Below are positions 24,650-32,441 of a stretch of DNA of 64,000 nt, piece after piece. The translations under genes and the position numbers were made by a program. Source of the DNA: Acidobacteriota bacterium (lineage in GTDB: Bacteria; Acidobacteriota; Blastocatellia; Pyrinomonadales; Pyrinomonadaceae); the NCBI GenBank assembly GCA_016700075.1, contig CP065000.1, positions 2,418,001 through 2,482,000 of the forward strand, written 5' to 3'. Numbering within the stretch: the stretch's first letter is position 1; every line of letters begins with the position of its first letter. Below the pieces are notes generated by a model, which saw nothing but the letters and a program-made list of their open reading frames with translations, was not told the DNA's origin and ran no database searches.

Positions 24650-25933
24650 TTGAAAGACCTCACGCTCAAAACCCGTAACGTATTTGGCCGCATACTTCTA
24701 GTCGCGGCAGTGATCGCCGCGTGTGCCGTCGCATATTTTGGGGTGCAATGGAATTTCGCCAGTGCCATCGCGTGGCGGCTCGACCCTGCGGCGCCCGAGG
24801 CGGCATTGCTGGCACCTTATTTGGTCGAGATATCGCCCCGCGACCCGACCGCGCATTTCTTCCTCGCTCAGTTTCACGAAAAGAGCTTTGAACCGGGCAG
24901 CGAGGAGCTTGCGATAGCGTCGTATCGCCGTGCCGTCGAACTGTCGCCGCAAAATTACGTTTACAGGCTCGCCCTGGCAAAGGCCCTGAGCTCCGCAGGC
25001 GAGGCCGATGCGGCCGCTGCTGAATATGAACGCACGATCGAACTCGCCCCGAATAATTCCAACGTTCAATGGGTCTATGGCAATTTCCTGATCAGGCAGG
25101 GACGCTCCGACGAGGGTTTTCGAATGATCTCCGCGGCGCTTTACGGAAACGACGGCTATGCCATGCCGGCGATCACGCTGGCGATGCAGATTTTCGAAGG
25201 CGACCTGTCCAAGCTGCGAAACGCCCTCGGCGGATCGGACAACCTCGAAATGGCCCTCGCGTACTATCTGGTCAACGACAAGCGTTATGACGATGCGATG
25301 GCGGCATGGCAAACGGTGGTCGACCGCGGGAAGACCGAAAAGACCGCGATGTTCAGCGAATCCTTGGCCGACAGATTCATCGGCGCGAGGCGTTTTGCTC
25401 CGGCAGCGGTGATATTGAATAACCTGAACGGAAAACCTGTCGCCGAGGCGGGCGCCGTCAACGATCCGGGTTTTGAAGCGGGCGTAAAGATGCGCGATGC
25501 GGGCACGTTCGAGTGGCAGATCGGCAAGGGTGCCGAGCCGCAGATCACGCTGACGGAAAGCGGCGTCCGCAGCGGCCGATACAGCCTGCTGATCATTTTC
25601 AATTCGTTCGCGACGGCCGATTTCCGCGAGGTCTCGCAGATCGTCCTCGCTGAACCGAATATGGTATACGAGTTCGAGGCCTGGTATCGGTCCGATCTGA
25701 AAACCGACGCGAAATATTATTGGGAAGTGACCGACGCTACGGCGGGAGCGTTGCTTGCCCGCACGGCCGCACTTGCCCCGTCCGCGGAATGGGCGCCGGC
25801 AAAAGCGTCGTTCAAGCTGCCCGCGGGCGGCGACGCCGTCATACTGAGGTTCGTTCGCGACGGCTGTGTCGGCCCGACGTGCCCGACCGCAGGCAGGATC
25901 GCTTTTGACGACATTACTTTGAGGAAGCTCTAG
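24650..25933 (+). CDS. Membrane-anchored TPR protein with C-terminal beta-sandwich-like domain
   Basis: 427 residues from a TTG start. One N-terminal membrane segment (ILLVAAVIAACAVAYFG) is followed by tetratricopeptide-like repeats, for example EELAIASYRRAVELSPQNYV and DAAAAEYERTIELAPNNSNV (about 80-160). The C-terminal 160 residues (VNDPGFEAG...MVYEFEAWYRSDLK...RIAFDDITLRKL) look like the carbohydrate-binding-module-type jelly roll seen next to glycan genes. It sits between the initiating transferase and the O-antigen ligase and ends 1 bp before that gene, so a scaffold or glycan-handling role is likely (inference). Confidence 0.7.
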   Translation: MKDLTLKTRNVFGRILLVAAVIAACAVAYFGVQWNFASAIAWRLDPAAPEAALLAPYLVEISPRDPTAHFFLAQFHEKSFEPGSEELAIASYRRAVELSPQNYVYRLALAKALSSAGEADAAAAEYERTIELAPNNSNVQWVYGNFLIRQGRSDEGFRMISAALYGNDGYAMPAITLAMQIFEGDLSKLRNALGGSDNLEMALAYYLVNDKRYDDAMAAWQTVVDRGKTEKTAMFSESLADRFIGARRFAPAAVILNNLNGKPVAEAGAVNDPGFEAGVKMRDAGTFEWQIGKGAEPQITLTESGVRSGRYSLLIIFNSFATADFREVSQIVLAEPNMVYEFEAWYRSDLKTDAKYYWEVTDATAGALLARTAALAPSAEWAPAKASFKLPAGGDAVILRFVRDGCVGPTCPTAGRIAFDDITLRKL

Positions 25934-25934
25934 A

Positions 25935-27287
25935 ATGGCCGAAAAGATCGCAAAAATGCGCCGACGCGAAAGCCGCCCATTGTATGACGGCGAATACTCG
26001 CGCATGAATACGGCGGTCTTTCTGCTGCTGCTGTTCATTCCGGCGGCAGCGACGATACTTTTCGGCGGCGTGGACAACAACACATGGGCTCTGATCCAGA
26101 TCCTTTGGGTTGTCATAGTTGCGCTTTGGGCAGCTGAGGCGTGGAGAACCGATCGGCTTTCGCTGCCGAATTTGCCGCTCGTATTGCCCATACTCGGCCT
26201 TGCGGCGGTCGGCTTCATTCAGCTTTTGCCTATCGCGGGCATCGCCTCGCAAGAGCCGATAAATACTCGCCTGCTCGCTCTCAAACTGCTGATATTCGCA
26301 ACGTTCCTCGCAGCGTCTTTCGCGTTCATCGACACTGACAAACGAATAAAACGCGTCGCCATGTTCGTTGTCATTTTCGGCTCGCTGCTGGCATTTTTCG
26401 GTATTCTGCAGCGGCTCGCCAATCCCGACGGCATTTACGGCCTCCGCGAAACGCCGCAGGCGATACCGTTCGGCCCCTTCGTCAATCAGCACCATTTCGC
26501 ATCGTTCATGCAGATGACGGGCGGCGTTGCGCTAGGGCTGGTTTTCGGCAGGACGCTGTCGCGAAACACCATGCTCCTGATCGCGACCGGCGCCGTGCTG
26601 ATGGGCACAGCGGTCGCCATGACAAGTTCCCGCGGCGGTATGCTGGGCTTTGCTGCGATGCTCGTTGTTGTTGCGTTCCTGAGTCTGGGCCGGCAAAAGC
26701 GAACATCGGAGGACGCAGGCATTTTCACCAAGCTGCGAATGAACGCCGGCATCGTGATCGGCGCGGCCGCAATAATTCTGCTGATCTTAGGAACGGTCCT
26801 GTTCGTGGGCGGCGACGAATCGCTCCTCCGCGGCGTCGGCGCGGCCCGGCCCGGCATGGACATTTCGACGGGCCGTTTTCACTTTTGGCCGATCGCGATA
26901 CAGATCTTCCTCGCCAATCCGATACTCGGTGCGGGCCTGGACGCTTTTGGCGTTGCCTTCACGCGGTACGACACTTGGAACGGAGCTCTCCGCGTCGAAC
27001 AGGCTCACAATGAATACCTGCAAATGCTTGCAGACGCCGGCGTCGTCGGCTTTCTGCTGCTTGCGGCGTTCATTTTGATGTTCTTCAGAAAGGCGTCAGC
27101 GGTGATCGCGTCGGCACACGGTTCGCGGCGTGCGATCGCGGCGGGGGCGTTCGCGGGGTGTTTCGGGATCTTGATACACAGCTTTTTTGATTTTCCGCTG
27201 CGTACGTTCTCAAATGGGTTTTTCTTTCTGCTGCTGGTCGTTCTCGCTACGCAAATGACTGACGAGAAGGAAGCTACTCGATCTTGA
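25935..27287 (+). CDS. O-antigen ligase/polymerase family membrane protein
   Basis: 450 residues, about 11-12 membrane spans. The large periplasmic loop and Wzy_C/WaaL core are visible: FGPFVNQHHFASFMQMTGGV, MTSSRGGMLGFAAMLVV with the Arg of ligases, then GRFHFWPIAIQIFLANPILG and VEQAHNEYLQMLADAGVVGF with the catalytic-type His. It would join the finished glycan to a lipid or polymerise the repeat unit. Its stop and the convergent TPR gene's stop overlap by 14 bp, which ends the glycan locus. Confidence 0.85.
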   Translation: MAEKIAKMRRRESRPLYDGEYSRMNTAVFLLLLFIPAAATILFGGVDNNTWALIQILWVVIVALWAAEAWRTDRLSLPNLPLVLPILGLAAVGFIQLLPIAGIASQEPINTRLLALKLLIFATFLAASFAFIDTDKRIKRVAMFVVIFGSLLAFFGILQRLANPDGIYGLRETPQAIPFGPFVNQHHFASFMQMTGGVALGLVFGRTLSRNTMLLIATGAVLMGTAVAMTSSRGGMLGFAAMLVVVAFLSLGRQKRTSEDAGIFTKLRMNAGIVIGAAAIILLILGTVLFVGGDESLLRGVGAARPGMDISTGRFHFWPIAIQIFLANPILGAGLDAFGVAFTRYDTWNGALRVEQAHNEYLQMLADAGVVGFLLLAAFILMFFRKASAVIASAHGSRRAIAAGAFAGCFGILIHSFFDFPLRTFSNGFFFLLLVVLATQMTDEKEATRS

Positions 27288-29799
27288 CCTTCAGCTTCTT
27301 GCGGCCGCACGGCAGCCGAAATTCTATCTCAAAATCGCCGGTCCTTATTCCCGATGTCGAGACCACGAAAGCCGCCTTGTCCTTCAGCGTGGACGGCGTC
27401 ATCCACCGCGACACCGCCAGGTCTTCAGGTGCCTGCGAAACAGCGTCCGCGTCGGACACATCGCGGTGATCTTCGGTTCGCAGCGTGATCATCGCGGACC
27501 GGCGTCCGCGTTTTAGCACGATATCTTCCTCGTCCAACATCACCTTGCACGGCTCGACGTTCACCGCTGCGGGAACGTCATCAGGCGTCTTGGCATCGGG
27601 CGTGGGCGTAGGCTCAGCTGTTGGCGACGGTTCCGGTGTCGGCGATGTCTCCGGTGTCGGTGTCGCGTCGGGCTCAGGCTCGGGCCGCTTTTCTTCGTCT
27701 TTTTCAGGACTCTTTTCGGGTTCAGGAGATGCGGCCGGCTCAGGTTCTTCCGTCGGCGTCTCTGCGGGTGTCGGTGTCGCAGCTGGAACGGCGGCCGCAA
27801 CTTGCGGCGACGGGTCGGGGCCGATCAATTCGTCGAGCCCTTCCAGGCTGCCTTTGATGCGTGAGTAAAGAGCGGCGATGGTCTTGTAGCGAAACGCGTT
27901 CGCACCTGCGCTCTTGTAGCTTTTCACATACGTGTCGAGTGCCTCGTCATCCTTGCCCGCGACGGCCAAGGCGGTGCCCAGCCGCCACATGCTCTGACGC
28001 CACCACGCGCTGTCCGCCGGAAGCACGCCGACCGCACGACGCAGCCGCAGTACTGCCTCGTCCTTGTTCTCAAGCTCCAGATTTCCCCAGCCTATCAAGT
28101 CCTCGACGCGGCCGCGGAGTATGGCCGACAGCGTCGCACGCGGCACATCCGGCGTATTCAGGAACTCGCCCCGCTGCAGAACTGCCCGCCGCGGTTCGTA
28201 AAGCTCGCTTGCCAAAATGGCGGCCCAAGCGTCCGGAACATTTAGAGCGGCGTCCAACGACGAGACGGCCTCGCGTGCAAATTCGGTCGCCTTGGCAGCC
28301 GCCCGCCGGCGTTCGAGCATCTGTGACGCGGCAAATATTTTGCGGTGCGAACGCATCGCATCCGATCCTGCGGTGAAAGCCGCTGCGGCATCAGCTAGCG
28401 AATCGTCGGAAGCCGTTTCGTCATTCAAACTGTTGTTGAATTTGAGCAATGCCGTCAGCAGCGCAGCGTTCTCTTTCGAATCCGCCGCCGCCGGCGTGAA
28501 TATGCTCGCACGGCGTTCGGGGCCGACCAGCTCCGTAAAGCTGCGGTCCGTCTGCGATATTCGTCCGCCCAGCCGCGTCCTCAGCAGCCCGTCCTCGATG
28601 GTGAACGCGGTGGCGAGTTCTTCGGCGGCCTCGCGGTAAAAGCCCGCGGCGGCTCGTGCAGATGCGATCTCGTAAACCAGCGTCGGAAAATTGCCGAACC
28701 GCCGTGCTGCCAGGAGTGTGCGTTCCGCTTCGACCGGCTTGCCCTGCATCATCAATGCCCGGCCCAATGCGATATGCGACCAGATGAAACGCGGTTCTGC
28801 CGCAATGGCACGCCGTGCCATCTGCTCGGCCTTTTCGGCATCGCCGCGGGCCGCATAAATATACGCCGCGTTGCCCATCAGGATGACATTTCCGGGCGTC
28901 TTGGCAAGCAGTTCATTTAGCGCCGTCTCAGCTTCGGCGGCCTTGCCTGCTTCCATTAATGCAAGGACCAGCCCCGTTTCGGCACCGACATTCTCGGGTT
29001 CATCCTTCAGTATCGAACGGTATATCTCAGCTGCCTCGTCCGCCTTGCCGAGCGAGCGTTTCGCCTCAGCCAGCCCTCGACGCGCCGCTGCCGACCGCGG
29101 ATCTCTTTCGACAGCCATTTCAAATGCCGCCGCCGATTCTTCCAACAGAAAATCCATACGGTTTGCCAGGCCCAGCAGCTGGTAACCGGCGGCCGATGCA
29201 TCGTCGCGTGCGATGACCTCGAGCGCAAGGCGTTTCGTCTCGCCGCCGTTCTCGATGGTCATATAAAATTCGGCCAGACGCAGCAGCCGCGGCGCGCTGC
29301 TCTTGACGCGTGCTTCGATCGCCGCCGCCAGTTCCAACGCGGCCTTTTGCTCGCCTCGAAAGAAAAGCTCCTGCGGCAGCGGTGCAAAACCTTCGTTGAA
29401 CAGGTTGTCGGGAATGGGTTCCGGTGCGGCGGCTACCGCCTTCTTATACAGTTCAAGAGCGGCCGCATTGCTGCGTTCCGAAAGCCGCACATTGCCCGCA
29501 CCTATATACAGCTCGGCAAGCGTTTTCTGTGCTTCCGGCAGCTTCTCCGACCTCGGGAACTTTGCGGCGAACTTCTCGACCGCCTCGATCCGCTCGAAAG
29601 TATCCTCGATCTCAAGCGTCTTTTCCCACTCGGCGTTCTCGTCGACACGCGGCGTCGGCCTGGGCGTTGGTTTGGGTGTGGGCTTCGCGGCCGGCCTCGC
29701 GGCTTGCGGGGTCGGCTTTGGGGTCGGTCGCGGCGTGGGACGCTGAGCAAAACCGGCGGCCGCCGTGATCAGAATTATGACGGGAATGAGGGCTTTCAT
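27274..29799 (-). CDS. Exported TPR protein with Pro/Thr-rich segments
   Basis: About 841 residues from ATG 29799; the frame continues upstream, but a signal peptide begins exactly here (ALIPVIILITAAAGFAQ). A Thr-Pro-Lys/Arg repeat segment (about 20-50, units such as RPTPKPTP) precedes TPR arrays (about 55-430: VAAAPEPIP, AVERDPRSAAARRGLAEAKR, SILKDEPENVGAETGLVLAL). Near residues 640-740 comes a second low-complexity stretch of Pro, Glu, Thr and Ser, then a folded end with CKVMLDEEDIV and a final Lys-rich strand. Probably a periplasmic or surface scaffold; function unknown. It converges on the glycan locus. Confidence 0.78.
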   Translation of the reverse strand: MKALIPVIILITAAAGFAQRPTPRPTPKPTPQAARPAAKPTPKPTPRPTPRVDENAEWEKTLEIEDTFERIEAVEKFAAKFPRSEKLPEAQKTLAELYIGAGNVRLSERSNAAALELYKKAVAAAPEPIPDNLFNEGFAPLPQELFFRGEQKAALELAAAIEARVKSSAPRLLRLAEFYMTIENGGETKRLALEVIARDDASAAGYQLLGLANRMDFLLEESAAAFEMAVERDPRSAAARRGLAEAKRSLGKADEAAEIYRSILKDEPENVGAETGLVLALMEAGKAAEAETALNELLAKTPGNVILMGNAAYIYAARGDAEKAEQMARRAIAAEPRFIWSHIALGRALMMQGKPVEAERTLLAARRFGNFPTLVYEIASARAAAGFYREAAEELATAFTIEDGLLRTRLGGRISQTDRSFTELVGPERRASIFTPAAADSKENAALLTALLKFNNSLNDETASDDSLADAAAAFTAGSDAMRSHRKIFAASQMLERRRAAAKATEFAREAVSSLDAALNVPDAWAAILASELYEPRRAVLQRGEFLNTPDVPRATLSAILRGRVEDLIGWGNLELENKDEAVLRLRRAVGVLPADSAWWRQSMWRLGTALAVAGKDDEALDTYVKSYKSAGANAFRYKTIAALYSRIKGSLEGLDELIGPDPSPQVAAAVPAATPTPAETPTEEPEPAASPEPEKSPEKDEEKRPEPEPDATPTPETSPTPEPSPTAEPTPTPDAKTPDDVPAAVNVEPCKVMLDEEDIVLKRGRRSAMITLRTEDHRDVSDADAVSQAPEDLAVSRWMTPSTLKDKAAFVVSTSGIRTGDFEIEFRLPCGRKKLKVKIE

Positions 29800-29875
29800 T
29801 ACTGTTGTTGATTCTATCGTTTGAAAATAATAATGCGAAATTGCCTTTTGCCCCGCCGTTACATATCCTCGCCAT

Positions 29876-30397
29876 ATGCTCGAGCTCGACGCGAAATGGT
29901 CAGCGATGATCGCCGAGGCAGAACAGCGTGCCGCCGACACCGACCGCCATCTGGTGGCGGAGTACCTGCGGCTGAAAGCACGCAACGACGCCATTCGCGG
30001 CGAGGCGGCATCATGGCTTTTCGCGTCGTTCATCGAAGCCGCCGCCGAAGCACAACGCCGCATTTCGGCCATCACTATCGAACGCGATGACCCGCACCGT
30101 TTCGCCCTCGGCAATTCGTCGATGTCGGGCGCCTTGCTGCAGATACGGCTTGGAGTAAGATGTCTGTCGGTCGAGGCAGGTTGGGTACGAACACCGTCGG
30201 ACGGCGTCATGTTCGGCAAGGCATTCGCCGCCGCACGCATCCGTCATTTCGGCTTTCCGAAACACGGCGACACACTGCATCTGCTTTATCGCGGCGATCT
30301 GCCGAAATGGCACATCGTGCGCGAGGACGAGGACCCCACGGAATTCACGACAGGGCGCCTCGCCGAACACATCGCTCTGCTCATCGACGATGCCTAA
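29876..30397 (+). CDS. Hypothetical protein, no family recognised
   Basis: 173 residues, hydrophilic, no signal peptide. The first half is helical and rich in Ala, Glu and Arg (MIAEAEQRAADTDRHLVAEY), the second half strand-rich (ALLQIRLGVRCLSVEAGWVR, FPKHGDTLHLLYRGDLPKWH). It is divergent from the exported TPR gene with 76 bp between starts. A long frame exists on the opposite strand across part of it, but the periodicity of Gly/Ala versus hydrophobic residues favours the plus strand. I do not recognise its function. Confidence 0.55.
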   Translation: MLELDAKWSAMIAEAEQRAADTDRHLVAEYLRLKARNDAIRGEAASWLFASFIEAAAEAQRRISAITIERDDPHRFALGNSSMSGALLQIRLGVRCLSVEAGWVRTPSDGVMFGKAFAAARIRHFGFPKHGDTLHLLYRGDLPKWHIVREDEDPTEFTTGRLAEHIALLIDDA

Positions 30398-30420
30398 CTC
30401 TCGCACCTTTGGGCTTTTCC

Positions 30421-30488
30421 TTTGCTGCTCTCCGTCTTTGCGGACTTTGCGGGATCTTATCTTAGCGGCTTTGCGGCTTGGCGGGAAA
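30421..30488. repeat. CTTTGCGG-type intergenic repeat, copy 1
   Basis: The 153 bp between the hypothetical gene and the ImmA/IrrE gene contain runs of the words CTTTGCGG and TTTGCGGGA, ending in CTTTGCGGCTTGGCGGGA. The same words occur as an inverted repeat at 41182-41271 and in a degenerate form near 31740-31800. The rest of this gap shows nothing I can name. Confidence 0.6.
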
Positions 30489-30550
30489 GTTTGAACGCGA
30501 TCCCAAAGTAACTGCAACTAAGGCTTAGCTATTCAATTTCCACCCGTGCA

Positions 30551-31000
30551 TCAGATCCCATACTTCTCATACACCTCGAACCGCTCCGCGATCTGCTCGG
30601 GCGATAAATGAGTTTCGTCCAAAAGCTCTTCCGCCGTCATAGTTTCGACCCTCGATTTTGGGATCAGAGCACACAAAGCGAAAAGGTCCGCCTCTTTTTC
30701 TTTCCGTGTCCGCTCGCCGACGCGGTGGAAATTCGCCGTCGCCCCGGTCTCCGGCACGTGCAGCAGAAAATGGCCAAGCTCGTGAAACATAACGAACATT
30801 CGTTGTGCCTGAGGCAGTCGGCTGTCAACCGCGATATAGTCCTTTCCTTTAAGCCGAAAATAAAATCCGCCGGTCGCAAGCGGCATTTCTTGATACGTCA
30901 CCTTGAACCGCCGGCATAGCCTGAAAGCATCAGCTTCCGTCAATACACGTTCGTTCCAGCCGATCTTGAGCTGCTTTATTTTTTCGACAAGGAAATGCAT
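30551..31000 (-). CDS. ImmA/IrrE-family metallopeptidase
   Basis: 149 residues. The zinc-binding motif FHELGHFLLH (HELGH at 73-77) and the third ligand region KEKEADLFALCALIP (Glu103) are intact, so the protease should be active. A beta-rich N-terminal part has ATGGFYFRLKGKDYIAVDSR. It follows the XRE gene on the same strand after 71 bp. In ICEBs1 and related elements ImmA cleaves its partner repressor ImmR; the pairing here predicts the same relation. Confidence 0.87.
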   Translation of the reverse strand: MHFLVEKIKQLKIGWNERVLTEADAFRLCRRFKVTYQEMPLATGGFYFRLKGKDYIAVDSRLPQAQRMFVMFHELGHFLLHVPETGATANFHRVGERTRKEKEADLFALCALIPKSRVETMTAEELLDETHLSPEQIAERFEVYEKYGI

Positions 31001-31071
31001 ATATGGGAGTATGTATCACTGATGCAATTTTCAAATGATAGCGAAACATCGAAAACAGCGCAAGGAATTTG

Positions 31072-31599
31072 CTATTCGGCGGAAAGGGAGTGGTCGATGG
31101 CGCGTTTTGCGTCCATTATCGCAGCATACTTCTGATCATCGGTAAAGCCCGCCCAACCGCGGAAAAATACGACATCGAAATCGCTCGGATATTCGCGTCC
31201 TTCGACCGTAAACCATTCCTGCATAATGGCTTGCGGGTCGTTAAGACGAGCGATCGCCTCGCGCACGCTGAAGACAGCGGACGATGTCAATGCCGTTCTT
31301 GCATTGCCGAACCGTTCGTCGAGTTTTTCGTCGATCATCTGCGATATCTTCTCTTCGATGAACCGGCCGAGGCTCATCGGAGCCGTGTCGCCTGCGTACA
31401 TCTCGCCGCGGCCTGACAGCAGCCAGTTAAGCGAGACCCCCGTCTCATCCGCGATCTTTATCAGCACTTCAGGTGCCGGCAGGCGGCCGTTGAAATAGTT
31501 CCTGACCGTCGCGTGCGGCAGTTCGAGCCGCCTTGCCACATCGGCCATCGTGTCGCCCTCAAATGTTCGCTTCAAACGCTCGACAAATTCCTTGTTCAT
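31072..31599 (-). CDS. XRE-family (CI-like) repressor
   Basis: 175 residues. The N-terminal helix-turn-helix (about 1-62) has FVERLKRTFEGDTMADVARR, the recognition part LELPHATVRNYFNGRLPAPE and TGVSLNWLLSGRGEM, the typical end of phage CI-like domains. The C-terminal part (about 80-175) is helical and without a recognisable LexA-type peptidase, so release from DNA probably depends on the ImmA-like protease encoded downstream. Three 10-bp direct repeats lie immediately before the start and include its ribosome-binding region, so it probably controls its own synthesis. Confidence 0.85.
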   Translation of the reverse strand: MNKEFVERLKRTFEGDTMADVARRLELPHATVRNYFNGRLPAPEVLIKIADETGVSLNWLLSGRGEMYAGDTAPMSLGRFIEEKISQMIDEKLDERFGNARTALTSSAVFSVREAIARLNDPQAIMQEWFTVEGREYPSDFDVVFFRGWAGFTDDQKYAAIMDAKRAIDHSLSAE

Positions 31600-31600
31600 A

Positions 31601-31630
31601 TTCGCTCTAATTCGCTGTTATTTGCTGTAA
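31601..31630 (-). promoter_or_regulatory. Three tandem 10-bp repeats at the XRE gene start (putative operator)
   Basis: On the plus strand the units are TTCGCTCTAA, TTCGCTGTTA and TTTGCTGTAA, head to tail with exactly one helical turn each, ending one base before the XRE start codon complement at 31599. On the coding strand the units include the AGAG Shine-Dalgarno-like bases. The spacing would place repressor molecules on the same face of the helix. Binding is inferred. Confidence 0.55.
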
Positions 31631-31811
31631 CGTCCGTTTATTCCAATATGCCGAATGTTAACCCAGTACTCCGCATGACGCAATCGCACATCGCAGATGC
31701 CGGCACAAAAGGATGCGAACCGCCACGACCGGAGCCCTTTGTCTCTTCCTCCTCTGCGGTCTCTGCGGCCTTTGCGTTTGATATCTGCTTATCACTTGCG
31801 GCGTACATTGC

Positions 31812-31841
31812 TTGACACAGGCTGCGCGCGAAACGTATATT
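31812..31841 (+). promoter_or_regulatory. Sigma-70-type promoter upstream of tRNA-Thr
   Basis: TTGACA at 31812-31817 is followed after 18 bp by TATATT at 31836-31841 on the plus strand. No protein gene starts downstream before the tRNA at 31970, so it probably drives the tRNA, with a leader of about 120 nt. The rest of the 31600-31969 gap contains the XRE operator and degenerate CTCTGCGG/CCTTTGCG words. Confidence 0.55.
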
Positions 31842-31969
31842 TTCAGTTCGGCCTCGAACGCCAAAACCCGTTCGCCCGGTGCTTGTTGACAGTCTCAAAG
31901 TGCGTTGCTTGCTCGGCTTTTCTGACCGTTCGGCTCACTTTCCAACGCTCCCGGCCGCCGCTTTGACAA

Positions 31970-32045
31970 GCCACCCTAGCTCAGTTGGTAGAGCATTCGA
32001 TTCGTAATCGAAAGGTCGTCGGTTCAAATCCGACGGGTGGCTCCA
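31970..32045 (+). tRNA. tRNA-Thr (anticodon CGT)
   Basis: A complete cloverleaf: acceptor GCCACCC pairs with GGGTGGC, the D arm reads GCTCAGTTGGTAGAGC, the anticodon stem TTCGA/TCGAA encloses TTCGTAA giving anticodon CGT, a five-base variable loop AGGTC follows, and the T arm is GTCGG-TTCAAAT-CCGAC. The 3' CCA is encoded (32043-32045). CGT reads ACG threonine codons. REP-like palindromes begin 15 bp downstream; no integrase gene is nearby. Confidence 0.97.
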
Positions 32046-32060
32046 CATCTCCGCCGGACC

Positions 32061-32248
32061 GCAGGCAGCCTGCTCGCAGGCATTTTTCAGTCGATCTTCC
32101 AATCGAACAAATTTCTAGAACTCTTACACCGGATATCGCCTGTGCCGACGCGCGGGCTTCTGTAGCCTAAGCAGGCAGGTAGCCTGCGGGTCTACCAGGG
32201 AGAACCGCTTTCGTGAGGAAGTGGCTATGATGCAGGCTGGCAGCCTGC
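32061..32248. repeat. Cluster of GCAGGC...GCCTGC palindromes (REP-like)
   Basis: Downstream of the tRNA three short palindromes follow each other: GCAGGCAGCCTGC at 32061-32073, GCAGGCAGGTAGCCTGC at 32171-32187 and GCAGGCTGGCAGCCTGC at 32232-32248. The flank CCGGACC before the first recurs at 47821 before another copy. Together with the larger element at 32301 they fill the 377-bp gap to the helicase gene; I see no gene in it. Confidence 0.7.
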
Positions 32249-32300
32249 GCTCCGGCGGAAATGCCACGCTCTTCACGAGCGGGGTATTTTGTTAAAGAAC

Positions 32301-32441
32301 GAAGTTGCAGAATCCCGCGCGTAAGCAAGGGCGATAGCGAACGACCAAAGCTTACAAAATGATCACAGGCATCTTCCGACGAAGCTCCACCCGTATGACG
32401 ACGCTCCGGATATCGCCCTTGCTCACGCGCGGGCCTCTGCA
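32301..32441. repeat. About 145-bp inverted-repeat element, copy 1
   Basis: Left arm (32301-32341) and right arm (about 32402-32441) share the inverted core CGCGCGTGAGCAAGGGCGATA (left arm has one change). Between them lies GCATCTTCCGACGAAG, a small inner hairpin also present in the second copy at 42129-42274, which is the same element in the other orientation: each outer flank, GCGAAC on one side and TCCGGAGCG on the other, is preserved but swapped. The right arm carries the stop codon and last residues of the helicase gene on the minus strand. It encodes no protein. Confidence 0.75.

Noticed and set aside
27485..27868. Ser/Gly/Val-rich plus-strand frame
   Set aside because: It is antisense to the Pro/Glu/Thr-rich low-complexity part of the TPR protein; the repetitive look is derived from that.
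27274..30240. Longer 988-residue version of the TPR protein
   Set aside because: The signal peptide starts at ATG 29799, and the upstream part is antisense to the hypothetical gene at 29876.
31601..31630. Start of a CRISPR array
   Set aside because: Three 10-bp units directly head to tail without spacers; no cas gene in the window.
31697..31966. Plus-strand frame of 89 codons between XRE gene and tRNA
   Set aside because: It spans a probable promoter and repeat words, and the translation is Arg/Leu/Cys-rich without structure.
30551..32045. Integrated phage or conjugative element attached at tRNA-Thr
   Set aside because: Repressor and protease are present, but there is no integrase, excisionase or structural gene, and no repeat of the tRNA 3' end was seen in the window.
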